Assembly (NCBI GenBank): GCA_028673005.1
Contig: CM054114.1
Location: 16,617,516 to 16,681,515 of the forward strand
Direction: 5' to 3'
DNA length: 64,000 bases
Origin: Tanypteryx hageni
Taxonomy: Eukaryota > Arthropoda > Insecta > Odonata > Petaluridae
The notes beneath the pieces were generated by a model. The model did no database searches, had not been told where the DNA came from, and saw only the letters and a list, made by a program, of their open reading frames with translations. Of this stretch, positions 10,677-21,907 are shown piece by piece. Both the position numbers and the translations under genes were made by a program. How positions within the stretch are numbered: position 1 is the first letter of the stretch; every line of letters starts with the position of its first letter.

Positions 10677-11776
10677 TGTTGATAGTGAAATGTTCTAAAA
10701 ACCAAAAGGGGAAAACTGCTCATTTGCCCCAGCCTTGTTTTAGTGTAAAAATATTGTGTGAAAAAGTGGGGCAATTCCATAAGTAAATGCGATATTGTTT
10801 AAGTTATTTTTACAATTTGCATATATTCATTATTGCAGTAATTTAAAAGTATTTACCTATATTATGTAATTTTGGTAACCGACTGCAATATTGTATTTCT
10901 GTGTGTGAGTTTCATCACTTGACCGTAATATGTTTTCTTGAACATTTTTTTTAGCAATTAATGTTCCATATAACTATTTTTCTTAAGAGATGGTTGAAAC
11001 CTATGGTGAATAGGTAAATTTTAAGAATGGATGTTAGTGCCTGTTTATTTAAACAAACAATCACTACTAAACCGGTTTAAACAGTAACTGAACTTGTATG
11101 TTTTCTAAAGTAACTGAACGGGAATGAAACCAGAGCATCATAATATTAACCGAACCTGAAGATAAAAAATTATTCATTATGTTAGAATCCCTGCTAGCTA
11201 CTACCATCTTATGCATTAGGGAGTAAAATTTCCTGGGTTCTATAACTGAAAACATGAAGATAAAAACATAAATTTGTCAAATTTTAAGTAACCATTTTCG
11301 ACTCGTATAGCATTTCAACATCAGGAACAGAGGCAGTTTACAAATCTCCTGTAAGCTTAATCTCTGTGTTAGAGGATAGCGCGCTACATAGACTGAGAGC
11401 TTAGCTCCCTGCTTTACTTTCTATTATCTCTTTTAGCTCTGTTGCAAGAGCATTTCACTTCCTTTCCTGTGTAGCACATACTAGGGGTCTTGGATAAGTT
11501 TACGAATGAATGCATGCGTTTCATCTTTATTAAAATTTTCAGAATAAAACTAAGTAGACTGATGTCCACTCACAGCAATGAAAAAAAATGGCATTACCCA
11601 TTGCAAGTAACTTTGGTGGTTACAATGTAAATGATATTTTAGTGAAGTTAAGAAAGGTTATTGTAATTATGAAATAACTGAAGGTCTGATAGGGGGAACT
11701 TCACTGCAATTATAATATATTGATTTGTGTTCTTAATGGGAGTATTTTAAAAGACAAAATGTAATTTCTGCCATAT
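10677..11776. other. Intron sequence, nothing recognised
   Basis: AT-rich sequence with no frame, repeat or splice-bounded exon that could be supported. Confidence 0.4.
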
Positions 11777-12150
11777 GGACAAAAGGAGTTTTGAAGCAGA
11801 AAATCCGGGACAAAAAAAACGGGACAAAGGAAATTTTGATTTTTTTAGATTTTCTATATTTGAAATAAAAACGTTTAGAAAAGAGGAGGTACATTTTTAT
11901 TTATAATTTAAAAGCAATTTAATTTATATATTTCATGGATAATTTGACAGTATTACAATAAATTAGCCAAAGGGTTTTCAGTCATATTCTAGAGTTCTTC
12001 TATCTGCCTTAATCAAATTTGGATCCATTTTTATCATCTCATAAAAATCTTAACTAGTCAAATGTAAGTTAAATTTACATAACAAAATGCAATCGATTGG
12101 TTTTACATACAGACGATTTTGTTCATCAGACTACTAAACATTTATTTGTG
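11777..12150 (+). repeat. Inverted copy of a transposon 5' end (left arm)
   Basis: Pairs with the reverse complement of about 13250-13622. Both contain gaaaatccgggaca, agattttctatatttgaaat, a tcatgaa/tcatgga block and, innermost, aaaatgcaatcg followed by the start of the Merlin transposase. The arms flank the Merlin pseudogene, giving a foldback arrangement. Confidence 0.7.
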
Positions 12151-12224
12151 AAAATATTCTTTCCACAGTTTCATAAAGTGCCGGAATGGCAAACAAAAAG
12201 CTACATTAAAAAAGGAAAAAGGAG

Positions 12225-12370
12225 AAACTTCCTTATAACCATAAAAATTAAAAATTAAATAAACAAATACACACCGGTATAGAAGAAATTACTTCACACC
12301 AGGGACCGAACACTCACACAATGTCACGCACGCACGCGCACCCACCCACACACCCACACACAAAATCAAT
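12225..12370 (+). repeat. Short interspersed repeat with CA/CACG tail
   Basis: The block (ataaccataaaaat, then accggt, then a gaaattactt-c-ccagggaccgaacac stretch) recurs at about 19360-19480 (+) and, reversed, at 20455-20610. Here it ends in an acgcacgcacgcgcac / cccacaca simple repeat (12320-12363). It is noncoding, and its origin as a SINE or MITE is undecided. Confidence 0.55.
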
Positions 12371-12673
12371 TACATTTACGTAAATAAATCCCTTAGGCCG
12401 CTCTAAAATGATGCTTGTCGGAGCACGATTAACACGGACTATATACAAATATCACCTAGCGGCTTTTAAGGAGCCTTGCCAAGCAAAATAATTCAATAAA
12501 ATAATTTCAGCTACCTGTACTTAATTCGGGTAGAAACACTTAATAGCGTCCATTAAATGAAAGAATAGCCCTACCTTCGTAGCATGCCTCCTTTTTCCCA
12601 TGTATTCTATGAAATATGCTTCCATAGAATCTGGTGAAATTATTTCTACTTGACCTCCTCCTTATATCCCTCT

Positions 12674-13300
12674 TTACCACCACCCAGTAACACTCGGTAT
12701 TTTAGTATGAGTCCTGGTGTCTTCTGGATTCACAAAATTCTTTGAGCGATTCACTCTATGGTGGTGATACCCCAAGGCTTCTAGCTCCGAGTATCCTCGC
12801 CACTTATCGGTCTTGAGCACCGATCCTTTGCCTACGAATCGGAAAATAACACAGTTTGGAATTCCTGTTTTTAACCAGGAATTGGAATGTGTTGCGTGTC
12901 CTCCTGTCAATTCCTCCGACTATCCATTTAGTCCTAGTCAGTCGCCCACGGTTATATTTACGATGGGCAAAAGCGCTCTCATCAATCTCAACTATGTGTC
13001 CTGGACCTCCAATTTGAGACGAATTCCCCTCCAATCACGCGGAGAAAGCTCCCTGAGACAATATATAAGTCGCCTGATTGTCTCATGGCAATGTATCGTT
13101 TCCCTAACAGTAACAGATGTTAGATACTTCAATATCCACGCCAACGCTACTGACAGAAAAATATCTATTCCAAGTTCCCGCCAAGCAAATATGGTCCCGC
13201 TCCGATGGATATGCTCTTCCTGCAGATTTTCTTTACGCATCTTACTGTGACTCCCTTGTTTTCCCCTTTGATAAACGAAATCTTCTCTATGTAAAGCCAA
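12674..13300 (-). pseudogene. Merlin (IS1016/ISXO2-like) DDE transposase pseudogene
   Basis: On the - strand, the N-terminal part (13295-12992) contains LHREDFVYQRGKQ and TVRETIHCHETIRRL. The catalytic part follows in another frame: GPGHIVEIDESAFAHRKYNR (about 13010-12950; first D, with the diagnostic DE-x-x-F-x-x-RKYNRGR of ISXO2-like transposases), IVGGIDRRT, and after another shift VLKTDKWRGYSELEALGYHH (second D). The third acidic residue, expected in the family's HTQNIExLW segment, is replaced (THTKIPSVTGWW). At least two frameshifts plus the missing Glu make it inactive. Despite the IS-like name this is the eukaryotic Merlin superfamily. Confidence 0.85.
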
Positions 13301-13655
13301 ACGATTGCATTTTGGAAATGTAAATGTAACTTACATTTGACCTGGTAAGATTTTTGTGAGATGATAAAAAGAATCAAAATTTAATTATGGCAGATAGAAG
13401 AACTCTAAAATATGACTGAAAAAACCTTTGTCTACTTTATTATAATACTTTTAAATTATTCATGAAATATATAAATTAAAATGCTATTAAAGTGATTAGA
13501 AATGTATTTCCTCTTTTCTAGACGTCTTTATTTCAAATATAGAAAATCTAAAAATAGCGAAATTTCCATTGTCCCGTGTTTTTTTAATGTCCCGGATTTT
13601 CTCCTTCAAAACTCATATTGTCCCGGTTGTGACGATCAGCATCTGATCACCCTAT
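13301..13655 (-). repeat. Right inverted arm/terminus of the Merlin-containing element
   Basis: Reverse complement of the 11777-12150 arm. Read on the - strand the outer end is AGGGTGATCAGATGCTG, followed by a ccgggaca repeat (13570-13625). The outermost part has no match in the left arm, so the left copy is truncated. Confidence 0.6.
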
Positions 13656-14114
13656 TCACATGGGATCTCTCATCAGAACGTAAACTGGAACATACGCAGT
13701 GTTGCGATAAATACGGTAATAAGTTGGCTGAACTTGACCATTGATCTTTAAAATCTATTACTTTTGTAACAGCTAAGGGGCCTGCAAAAATTTAGTGTCA
13801 CATATTTTTTATTTCAAGCGCAAAAATCAAGCGGGACGAAATTAAAACTCATAGTAGTCGTAATGAGAACAAAATGGTGTCATGTCGCCTCGTGATACAT
13901 AAGAGCGTTTAAATGTGGCAGAAACCGCGGGAAACAAACCCACTGGGATGGTACCTTTGAGCAAAAAATATCAACTTCGTTAATATTTGCCGTAGAAAAC
14001 CGATTAAAAGACGTGCATAGTCGAGAAACTACGTACAGTGTTAAACAGAGATGCATTCTCATCAGAAATGCATTAAAAAGTTATGATTAATTCGTACGGC
14101 CAAGGACTTGAGGT
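13656..14114. other. Unassigned sequence
   Basis: No frame with recognisable motif and no repeat partner noted in the window. Confidence 0.35.
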
Positions 14115-14544
14115 CGGTGCATACTAATTCCATCCAGCAGCGGTCAAAAGAAAATACTAACTCCGTCCCAGGGTTTTCGGAAGGACATACTAACTCAATC
14201 CCAGCGCGAAACTAAAGTTTCCTTCCCATTTTTCTGTCTGTAAGAAAAGTAGCTTTCTGGAAATCCGTGTACACTATACTTGGTGATAAATTTAACCGGA
14301 GTTTAAACCATTAGGAGATTAAATATTGAAAAGCCTCACCGCCTTTATTAGGAAGCAAGAAAAATATCAAAGGTATGCCGTGGATAGTAAAAACCTGACT
14401 TTTTAAATGTGCCACCAACAAAAATAATATCCATGCTAGCTAAAAGTTCCAAGTTCGCATTGGTCGAAAATGAGGGTGCCATTTATAAACATAAATTTCT
14501 CTTGTCGATTACTTTTTATTTCCATCGAATCTAGGGGTCTAGGA

Positions 14545-14592
14545 CGTTTCGCCGCGGCCGTTTCGCCGCAGCCGTTTCGCCGCGAATGACCT
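14545..14592 (+). repeat. Three tandem gtttcgccgc units
   Basis: Three near-exact units of about 15 bp (cgtttcgccgcggc / cgtttcgccgcagc / cgtttcgccgcgaa). This GC-rich block is surrounded by AT-rich DNA, with a related inverted motif near 17150. Confidence 0.7.
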
Positions 14593-15071
14593 TTCGTCGC
14601 AAGGTGTTTTTTCGATATTTGTGCAAGAAAGCGTAAAATTGCAATTTTCAATTATTTGGATGTAGGATAAGTACCTACTTCAAAATCTTGTTAATGACTG
14701 GTAGGCTTAAAGATATATTTGATCTCGGAAACATGGTTTATAGGGACCAAATTTATGAACAAGCATAATATGAAGAAATAGATCTTCCGTTACAACTTAA
14801 TATCACCGATTTAATACAAGGTATATCCGATACGATCACTTCGAAGGAATATGCTAGATAGACTGTCGTGCCGAGATTCCTTATTCCTTCCTTCCTACCA
14901 TAATAACATAAATAACTGAAAGATAACGTCATGATGAGTTGACAGAAAAATTTAATTACGAGTTACCCATTAGAATAAGAAGTCAGATATATTTAACTTT
15001 TAAAATCACAATAAGAATTTTACCTTGTTTGTCACACCCATCGTTTACCTTCACTTTCCCTCCCCCATTTT

Positions 15072-15605
15072 AGTGCTTTTCGTCACTGCTGAAAAGCACT
15101 ATTATCTTCGTGGATGTCCGTCCGTCAGTCCGTGCGCGTATATCAGGAAAGAACTGGCACCGATTTCAACCAAATTTGGTACCTAGAATTTTCACATAAG
15201 TACATGACCAAAATGACATATTTTGACCGGATCGACCAAGCATGGGTGCCACAATTGCAAAGTTAAACATTTCGGTAATTCGAACTTTCGAATGAATTGG
15301 CTAAACCGATTTGAACGAAATTCTGTATTAAAGAGGCGTGCAACATCAAATAACAAAATCAAGATTTTTGGATAGATAGAGTGAGCAGGGCTGCCACAAT
15401 ACAAGGAATAAAAAAATCTTTTACACGTATTTGTCTTTAACTGACCGCATCAGTTTCAACCAAATTTAATATTTATAATATCCACATATATACAAAACTA
15501 CATTAGCATATTTAAACCGAATCAGCCAAACAGGTGCCACAATTACAAATTAAACTTTCTGTAATTAAGGATTTGGCAGGAATTGGCTGAATGGATTTCA
15601 ATTAA

Positions 15606-15645
<40 letters not shown>

Positions 15646-16499
15646 TTTACAACATACCATAACATACAAACGAAAGTTCTTTGAGATCCGTTTAGCCAAT
15701 ACCTTCCAAATTCATACTTACAGAAAAATTCTTACCTTGATATTGTGGTATCCCTGTTTAGTCGACATGGTTGAAATATAATATTTTGGTTATTTATTTA
15801 TATGAAGATTATATATTCCATAATTTGTTAAAATCCATGAAGTCAATTCACTAGAAATACGTGTAAAAATATTATTTAACCTTTTATTGTTGTTGCCATG
15901 CTCTTGAGCTCCGCTTTAATTTTCTTGATTTCATTATGTTATATTGTACACATCTTATATAAAAAATTAATTGAAATCCTTTTAGCCAATTACTTCCAAA
16001 TCCTTAATAATTGAAAGAGTTTAATTTGTAATTGTGACTCTCCTGTTTGGCTTATTCAGTTTAATACGCTAACATGTTTTTTATATGTTTTTATTGTAAA
16101 TGTTAAATTTGGTTAAAATTGATGTAGACAGTTCAACACAAATACCTGTAAAAAGAAAATTATTTTGTTCCTTGTATTATGGCAGCCCTGTTTTCTATAA
16201 CTATACAAAAATATTTATTTGTCATATTATGTTGCATGCCTCTTTAAAAAAATTTCTTTGTAATCGGTTAAGTTAAATCCATCCGAATTCATAACTACCG
16301 AAATGTATAACTTTGGAATTGTGGCACCCCTGATTAGTCGAGTTGGCCAAAACATGTTATTTTGGTCGTTAATTTATGTCAGTATTCTATGTACCAAATT
16401 TGGTTGAAATCGATTTATCCGATTCTTCCCTGATATATGCGTACGGACGGACGGACATCACTTAGATAATAGTGCTTTTCAGCAATGACGAAAAGCACT
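15072..16499. mobile_element. Foldback-type element with hairpin tips and internal iterated units
   Basis: Both ends are the hairpin agtgcttttc-N9-gaaaagcact (15072-15100 and 16471-16499). They continue inward as inverted repeats through gatgtccgtccgtc, atatatcagg-aagaa and the atttcaaccaaatttggtac unit. Inside, that last unit and its partner (gtgccacaattgcaaagtt-like) recur several times, in one orientation before about 15600 and in the other after about 15680; a (TA)n run lies at 15609-15641. There is no coding capacity. Diverged units continue beyond the right tip to about 17110. Confidence 0.7.
15609..15641. repeat. (TA)n microsatellite
   Basis: Pure TA alternation near the turn of the foldback element. 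Confidence 0.9.
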
Positions 16500-17245
16500 A
16501 ATAAAATTCATGGCTTTGGACGAGAATGCGTAGAATCCAATTCCGTTCAATACCGTCATTAAGAGTTTAATTTGTTATTATGGCGCACCCGTATGTCTGA
16601 TCTGAAACAAATATGCCGTTATGGCCGCTATGGTTTTGAATATATTTATATCCTATAAATATTAAATATCGTTGAAAGTTATGCAAAACGTAAAGAATTT
16701 TATTCCTTGTATGTGCAGTCATGAATTTTATATCTATAAAACACGTCTTGATTTCATTTTAATGTGTTGCGCACCTCCTTCATACAAAATTTCTGTGGCA
16801 TCCGTTTGACCAGACCTAAATAAATTCATGAAAACAAAAAAAAATAATTTGCAGTAGCGGCATCACTGCTGCTTTGATGCCGTCTTCATATAACACTTAT
16901 TCACCTATTTTTTAGAAGATTATATTTAACAAATTTAGTTGAAACTGGTTCGGCTAATCTATTCCGGAATCATGAAAACAAATGTTTCAAGTTGCAATAT
17001 ACACTTCTGCTGGATAGTTTAGGCACAAAATCCAAACACCTACTGTATTTATGTGAAGATTCTATATACCAAATTTCCTTGAAATCGATTCAGCCTATTC
17101 TTTCCATTACACTAAAAATTCATTAACGACGGCGGCGAACCGTATCTCGCAGCGAAACGTCTCATTCCATGAATCTAGTGCCTGTGCGTGGGACAGAGTT
17201 ACCATGGGCCTCTAACAACCGCGGGACTGAGCTAGTATGCGACAT

Positions 17246-18380
17246 TTTCGAATAACAACATCCCGGGACTTTTAACTAAATAATTTAATAACTTTATCTG
17301 AATTGCGCTCTCGCATTCCATATTAACAGTCTTCAAAATTTCTGGTGTAATATGTGATGTCCACTGAGCATTTACAACACACAAGACATCAGTATTTACA
17401 GTTGCTTGATGGTTGGTTCTGTGTGCACTTGTCGCTGTTTATGTAGGTCAAAATATAGAGTGAACTTTATTTAAAATATATTTTCCCTTTAAATAAAATA
17501 GATAATGACTGATAACCGGCAGTCAGAGAAGAAAAAGGGGAAAATCTAAACTCTTGAGGTTAAATTAAATGTTTAATTTCAGGACACATGCCTTCGTCCC
17601 AGCATTTCGCTCATTAAATTAAAATATGTTTGCATTCCTTTCGTGCTTTGTATTTTTTGTTTATTGCTCCCTATTCGGTGGTTCAGTTTTTTTTAATGCA
17701 ATACCAAGATATTTGAATTTTTCCTGTATTTGGTCTCATTCCTCGTTCTTTTATTTGTCAAGACCACAGGGGTTTTGAAACTTTTTTCTCTGCGGCCCTG
17801 TAAAATATGAACATATATGTTGCGGCCCACAAAAATTTGTATTCATAAATTGCTACATATTAATTAATAATTAGTTAACCTGCGACAGAAAATAGCGTAA
17901 ATTAATTAAATCTTTCGTACATAGAGTACAAAAGTAACATTTCACACATAGAATATATATGCGCTGCTTTTAAACCAGAAATACAGAGCTGAATTTACAT
18001 CTTAACAAGATGTCCAAACCAGGACTAATGCAGGCTGGTTTTCCAAAGTTTACATCCCTAATTGATTACTTATAATGGCAGGAAATGTTTCACTATGTGT
18101 TAGTCATTCCAAGGAATTCCCATGGTATAAATACCATTTGCAATTCATAGTTTATCAATGATAGAGAAAAATTGCAAAAACAAATTAATAGAGTATTATC
18201 AGGTTTAAAATACTAAAAGCAATGTCAAAATCTCTTTCTGACATTATAGTAGTATTTTGCATGTATTATTTTAAATAAACTAATGTAATTAACGCTACTG
18301 TTTATACTCTAACATGTATGGATTAAGTGTCCATTGCTGAATGGTAGTCGAGCGGAAAAGAAAATAATCCATTTGTTCAC
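17246..18380. other. Unassigned sequence with a possible hAT-type end
   Basis: Mostly featureless. Around 17768-17800, caggggttttgaaacttttt followed by gcggccc resembles hAT transposon termini (CAGGGGTTxxCAAACTTTTT), and a second gcggcccac block follows at 17822. No partner terminus was found nearby. Confidence 0.3.
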
Positions 18381-18389
18381 TCGTCTATG

Positions 18390-18610
18390 CTCAAGCCGAG
18401 TTCGGTAATAGTCGTCTCCATGGCAACAATCCGATAAAATGCGATTTAAAATGCAAAAGCGGTACGTTTTGGTAGACTTTCGAGAAAATATGATCAATTA
18501 CCAAATTTCTGTGATAAGAATTAGAATTTACATTCTTTTCCCCTTAGAACAGTACAAATCTCGCTCCGATATCACAATTTTAAGATATTTTAAAGTTTTA
18601 GGTAAAACAA
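18390..18610 (+). repeat. Dispersed repeat, partner of 43635-43840
   Basis: Shares an agccgagt...aatagtcg/tt...caatgg block and a gctccgatat-acaatt-taagatatttta block with 43635-43840. A reversed fragment of the second block lies at about 59985-60025. Open frames across it are incidental. Confidence 0.5.
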
Positions 18611-19359
18611 ATCCTTTGGAAACCAGTCTAGAAATTAATCAGCATGTCATACAATACAATATAATGAAACTGGAAAATGGAATCATCCAAGAAGCGAGCG
18701 CAATTTAATAACAGAAAAACTAAATAATTAGTTCCTTTTCCAAATAGAATTTCCGCTGATTTTATTTGGAACTCATTAGATATTAATTAAAAACTATTTT
18801 ACTGCCTTATTACCACACTATTTACGCCAATAAATTATTTTAAAGCTGAATCGCACAAATATGCAAGACATTTCTTTCAATGCCTTGATATTACTAGGCA
18901 GATTGAAATGATCGATAGCTACTCTGTATAATAAAATAATCCTTATGGTACTTTTTATATATATATATATATATATAAATTATTAATCGAAACAGTATTT
19001 ATACAACGCTATTCGAAAATGAGTTATAAATTACGCCAGTAAAATAAAAATCCTGTTTATCTTATTGCAAAGTAGAGTTTTAAATTACATGATGGCAAAA
19101 ATCATCTGGCAAATATGGTAGAATATAAAGAATTATTACATGGATTTCAGATAGTTTTCCATTCTTGTCAACAAAGGAAAGAAATATACTGACAAATCAC
19201 TTTCATTTCTCTTTTCACACGAGGAATCTTACTATCGTATTAGTTTGATGACATCCCAAAAAATTGATTTTAAGACTTTCACCTTACAGTCGTAACTAAA
19301 GAAAGGCAATGCAGGAGTTTTGGGTAAAAGAGAAGCAGTAAAGATTGGTAGTAATGAAA
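18611..19359. other. Unassigned AT-rich sequence
   Basis: Includes a (TA)n run at about 18956-18976. No supported gene. Confidence 0.4.
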
Positions 19360-19480
19360 AATGGAGAAACCTCCTAATAACCATAAAAATAGTAAAAAGG
19401 GACTGCTCACACGCCGGTTTAAGGGAAATTACTCTGCGCCAGGGTCCTAACACTCCTGCAGTCACACTCTCTGGGTTCCT
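19360..19480 (+). repeat. Short interspersed repeat, second copy
   Basis: Contains ggagaaacctcctaataacc, ataaaaat, acacgccggtttaagg and gaaattactctgcgccaggg. It matches the copies at 12225 and (reversed) 20455. Confidence 0.6.
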
Positions 19481-20454
19481 ATTGGAAACTAATTGATTTT
19501 TTTTCAAAGAAGTTCATGAATAAATTGGCCAAAAGGTGAAAGTTGATTCCCAATGGCTGCCCAATCCTGATGTTTGTAAATGTTTTTATAGAATAGGAAA
19601 AAAGTTTGTCTCATGCAGAATTTAGAAGAGTTAATTTATTCAATGGATGTCGGGGGAAGCGAGAAAACTAAGTGTAGTATTTATTGGGATGCTAGGAAAG
19701 AGAGACGTGACATCAAAAGAATCTAACGCTTGGGAATCACTAAGTATTACATTTTTGGCAGTGTCAATGAATCTTCAGTTTTTTAAATTCGTCAACTATC
19801 CATTTATAAAGGAGATAAGTGTGGAAATCAATATATGAAGCAATAGGTCTCAGAAATTCCGGGTTTGTGAACTTAAGGTAAACAATGTGACATTGAAATG
19901 GTAGGATTTGAAACCGTAATCTTATAATGTAAGACCTCTTCTGAGTTGTAGGCAGTTTTTTCTTTTATGGTGTCCTTGGTAGAAAAAATCATTTGATTAA
20001 AAGAATTTCTGTTGAGAAGTGAATAAGGTCCGTTTTCAAATAATTGTTCAACTTTATCAAAATAATCTTGCTGATTCATGACACGATGCCAACGGAATTT
20101 CCTTTTTCGGCTTTTAAATAAAAAGTCTTTTAATTTTAAAAGTTTGATGAGTTTGTAATCGGGACTGGGAAGGTGATTTGTAGTGTTGTTTTTTATATTA
20201 TATTCCAGTTGTATTGTTCAAGCAGCTCTTACGTGATTTATGGTAGTATCATCAAGGTCTTTAATGGATTATTCAATGCCTATAATATTATCTAAATAAG
20301 GTTCTATGTAAAGGAGACAAAAGTTAAATTCTTTGCTCAAGAGATTGGGTTCTTGTTTAGTAAATGTTTCTTCAGACATGTTATTGTCAATATCGATGTC
20401 ATCAAAGTGTTCCATGTGCTCATTAAATTATTTTATGTTTTGTGCGTGTGTGAG
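19481..20454. other. Unassigned intronic sequence
   Basis: No supported exon. Frames at 19647 and 20079 lack motifs. Confidence 0.35.
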
Positions 20455-20610
20455 AAAAAGTCTCTGGCATGGAGTAGTTTCCCATAAACCCGTAGTGTGT
20501 CTGAGATAGCGTGTGCTAGGTCCATGGCGTGGAGTAATTTCTCCTCAACCGGCGTGTGTTTTTCCTTTTTATTATTTTTATGGTTATTGGGAGATTTCTC
20601 CATTTTGAAT
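20455..20610 (-). repeat. Short interspersed repeat, third copy (reversed)
   Basis: Reads ccatggcgtggagtaatttc, ccggcgtgtg and atttttatggttattgggag, the reverse complement of the copies at 12225 and 19360. The gcatggagtagtttccc block at 20466 looks like an extra partial unit. Confidence 0.6.
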
Positions 20611-21475
20611 TAGTTGTAATTAACAATAGGATTGGTTTCCGGAAATATAACTTCAACAAAATTTATCCTCAGATATAAGATTATCGAGAATGAAACTTCG
20701 TAAAATACGCTTTGCATTTTCCAGGAAAATAATTCGTGAGGAAGCAGATGGTGCTCCTTTGCTGCACGAGGGTGCTGCAGTAGGTCAGTTTTTGAGAAAG
20801 GGGTAGAACAATGACAAGTGCTCTAACAGCGGGAATGGGTGGGAAATTTTGTAAGGATGGTATTCGACTGATTTGGTAATAACCTTTTACCCATCAAGGA
20901 ACTATAAGTTTTGTGGGTAAGGTCCTTGCGGCCCATTTTCAACATTTTGCGGCTAATACTTTGAAAATTCTGCTCTAACCCCATTAAAGCTCATATCCCA
21001 CATGAGATCAACATAAGTTCCGTAAAATGCAGTATGATCTTCATTTATATTCAAGTTTTATTGTGCAATTTAAATATAATTGCAATGCAAATTATGACCT
21101 ATTATACGTTACGTAATATGGTTAACAAATAATACATTGGTGTATTATTTGTAAAATATTACCATTTTCATTTCCATTAACAGAATCTCAGGAACGAATT
21201 AAAAACTTCATTTGTTATGGATGTACGTGTTCCGAATAGCGCTGTTTCAGTTAGCGCCTGATTTTCCTGGCACCAATTAAGGGCGTCAAGTGGGTGTAGT
21301 TTGATATAGCATTGCTGGCTGAACAGTAGGAACAAGAAATGAGAATTGTGCCGAGTTATGTTTATTAGTATTTAGTTTAACAATTTTGATTTTTCATAGA
21401 GCTTTGCAGAATCTAAAAATAAGTAAATATTTAGCAATTCATTCCTTAATTGATTTATTCTGGCATTTATTTCAG
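20611..21475. other. Intronic sequence before the acidic-repeat exon
   Basis: AT-rich. A possible 59-nt exon at 20725-20783 was considered but its phases do not fit the neighbouring exons (see rejected list). Confidence 0.35.
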
Positions 21476-21907
21476 GTGCAGGAGAGAGCTAGGGTTGGGG
21501 AGGAGGTGGCAGAGGAGGAGGGGTTGGAGGGTGTGAAGGACGTGGAGGGTGTGGAGGGTGTGGAGGATGAGGAGGGTGTGGAGGATGTGGTGGATGTGGA
21601 CGATGTGGAGGGTGTGGATGGTGTGGAAGATGTGGAGAATGTGGAGGGTGTGGAGGATGTGGAGGTTGTGGATGGGGTGGTTGGTGTGGAGGGTGTGGAG
21701 AATGTGAATGTGGTGGAGGGTGTGGAGGATGTGGAGCATGTGGATGATGTGGAGGTTGTGGATGGTGTGGAGGGTGTGGATGGGGTGGAGGGTGTGGATG
21801 GGGTTGTGGGTCTGGTGGAGGGTGTGGATGGTGTGCAGGGTGTGGAGAGGGTGGAGGGAAGGAGGGTGTGGAGGAGTTTTCGGGGATGGGGGTGGTGGGA
21901 GTTGGAG
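21476..21907 (+). CDS. Putative acidic exon of + gene, expanded by an in-frame 9-bp minisatellite
   Basis: An open stretch begins directly after a good acceptor (tctggcatttatttcag) and reads in phase 0, as required by the upstream exon: VQERARVGEEVAEEEGLEGV, then about 110 residues of (Val-Glu/Asp-Gly/Asp) triplets. A donor GAG|gtagag at 21908 would close it in phase 0 (144 codons). The - strand paralogue has, at the same place in the exon order and same phase, a Gly/Glu/Ala-rich acidic exon (56271-56068). The period is exactly three codons and no stop interrupts this frame. Minisatellites can be open by chance in several frames, and here others are also long, so coding status rests on acceptor, phase and paralogue. 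Confidence 0.45.
21523..21862 (+). repeat. 9-bp minisatellite, unit GTGGAGGNT
   Basis: About 38 imperfect units of gtggagggt/gtggaggat with single-base variants (gtggatggt, gtggagaat, gtggaggtt). The strands are strongly asymmetric (G/T versus A/C). It ends in a purine/G-rich stretch to about 21990. Confidence 0.9.

Larger units (their letters stand above)
14115..17245. mobile_element. Possible composite element with subterminal repeats
   Basis: Both edges carry iterated short motifs in opposite orientation. At the left they read catactaattccatcc, actaactccgtccca and catactaactcaatccca (14118-14205); at the right, ggacagagttaccatggg and gggactgagctagtatg (17190-17240). Just inside, the left has the gtttcgccgc repeat (14545-14590) and the right gcagcgaaacgtc (17152-17164). 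A foldback element (15072-16499) sits inside. No transposase was found and the outer boundaries are approximate. Confidence 0.35.

Noticed and set aside
12674..13377. IS1016/ISXO2-like transposase as a sign of bacterial contamination
   Set aside because: The eukaryotic Merlin superfamily encodes this transposase. The copy is decayed, carries inverted arms and is embedded in AT-rich, transposon-laden arthropod-like DNA.
20725..20783. Possible 59-nt exon (acceptor ttgcattttccag, reads KIIREEADGAPLLHEGAAV, donor gtcagt)
   Set aside because: Open only with phase 2 in and phase 1 out, whereas both neighbouring exons of the + gene are joined in phase 0. The donor is weak and no paralogue is visible.
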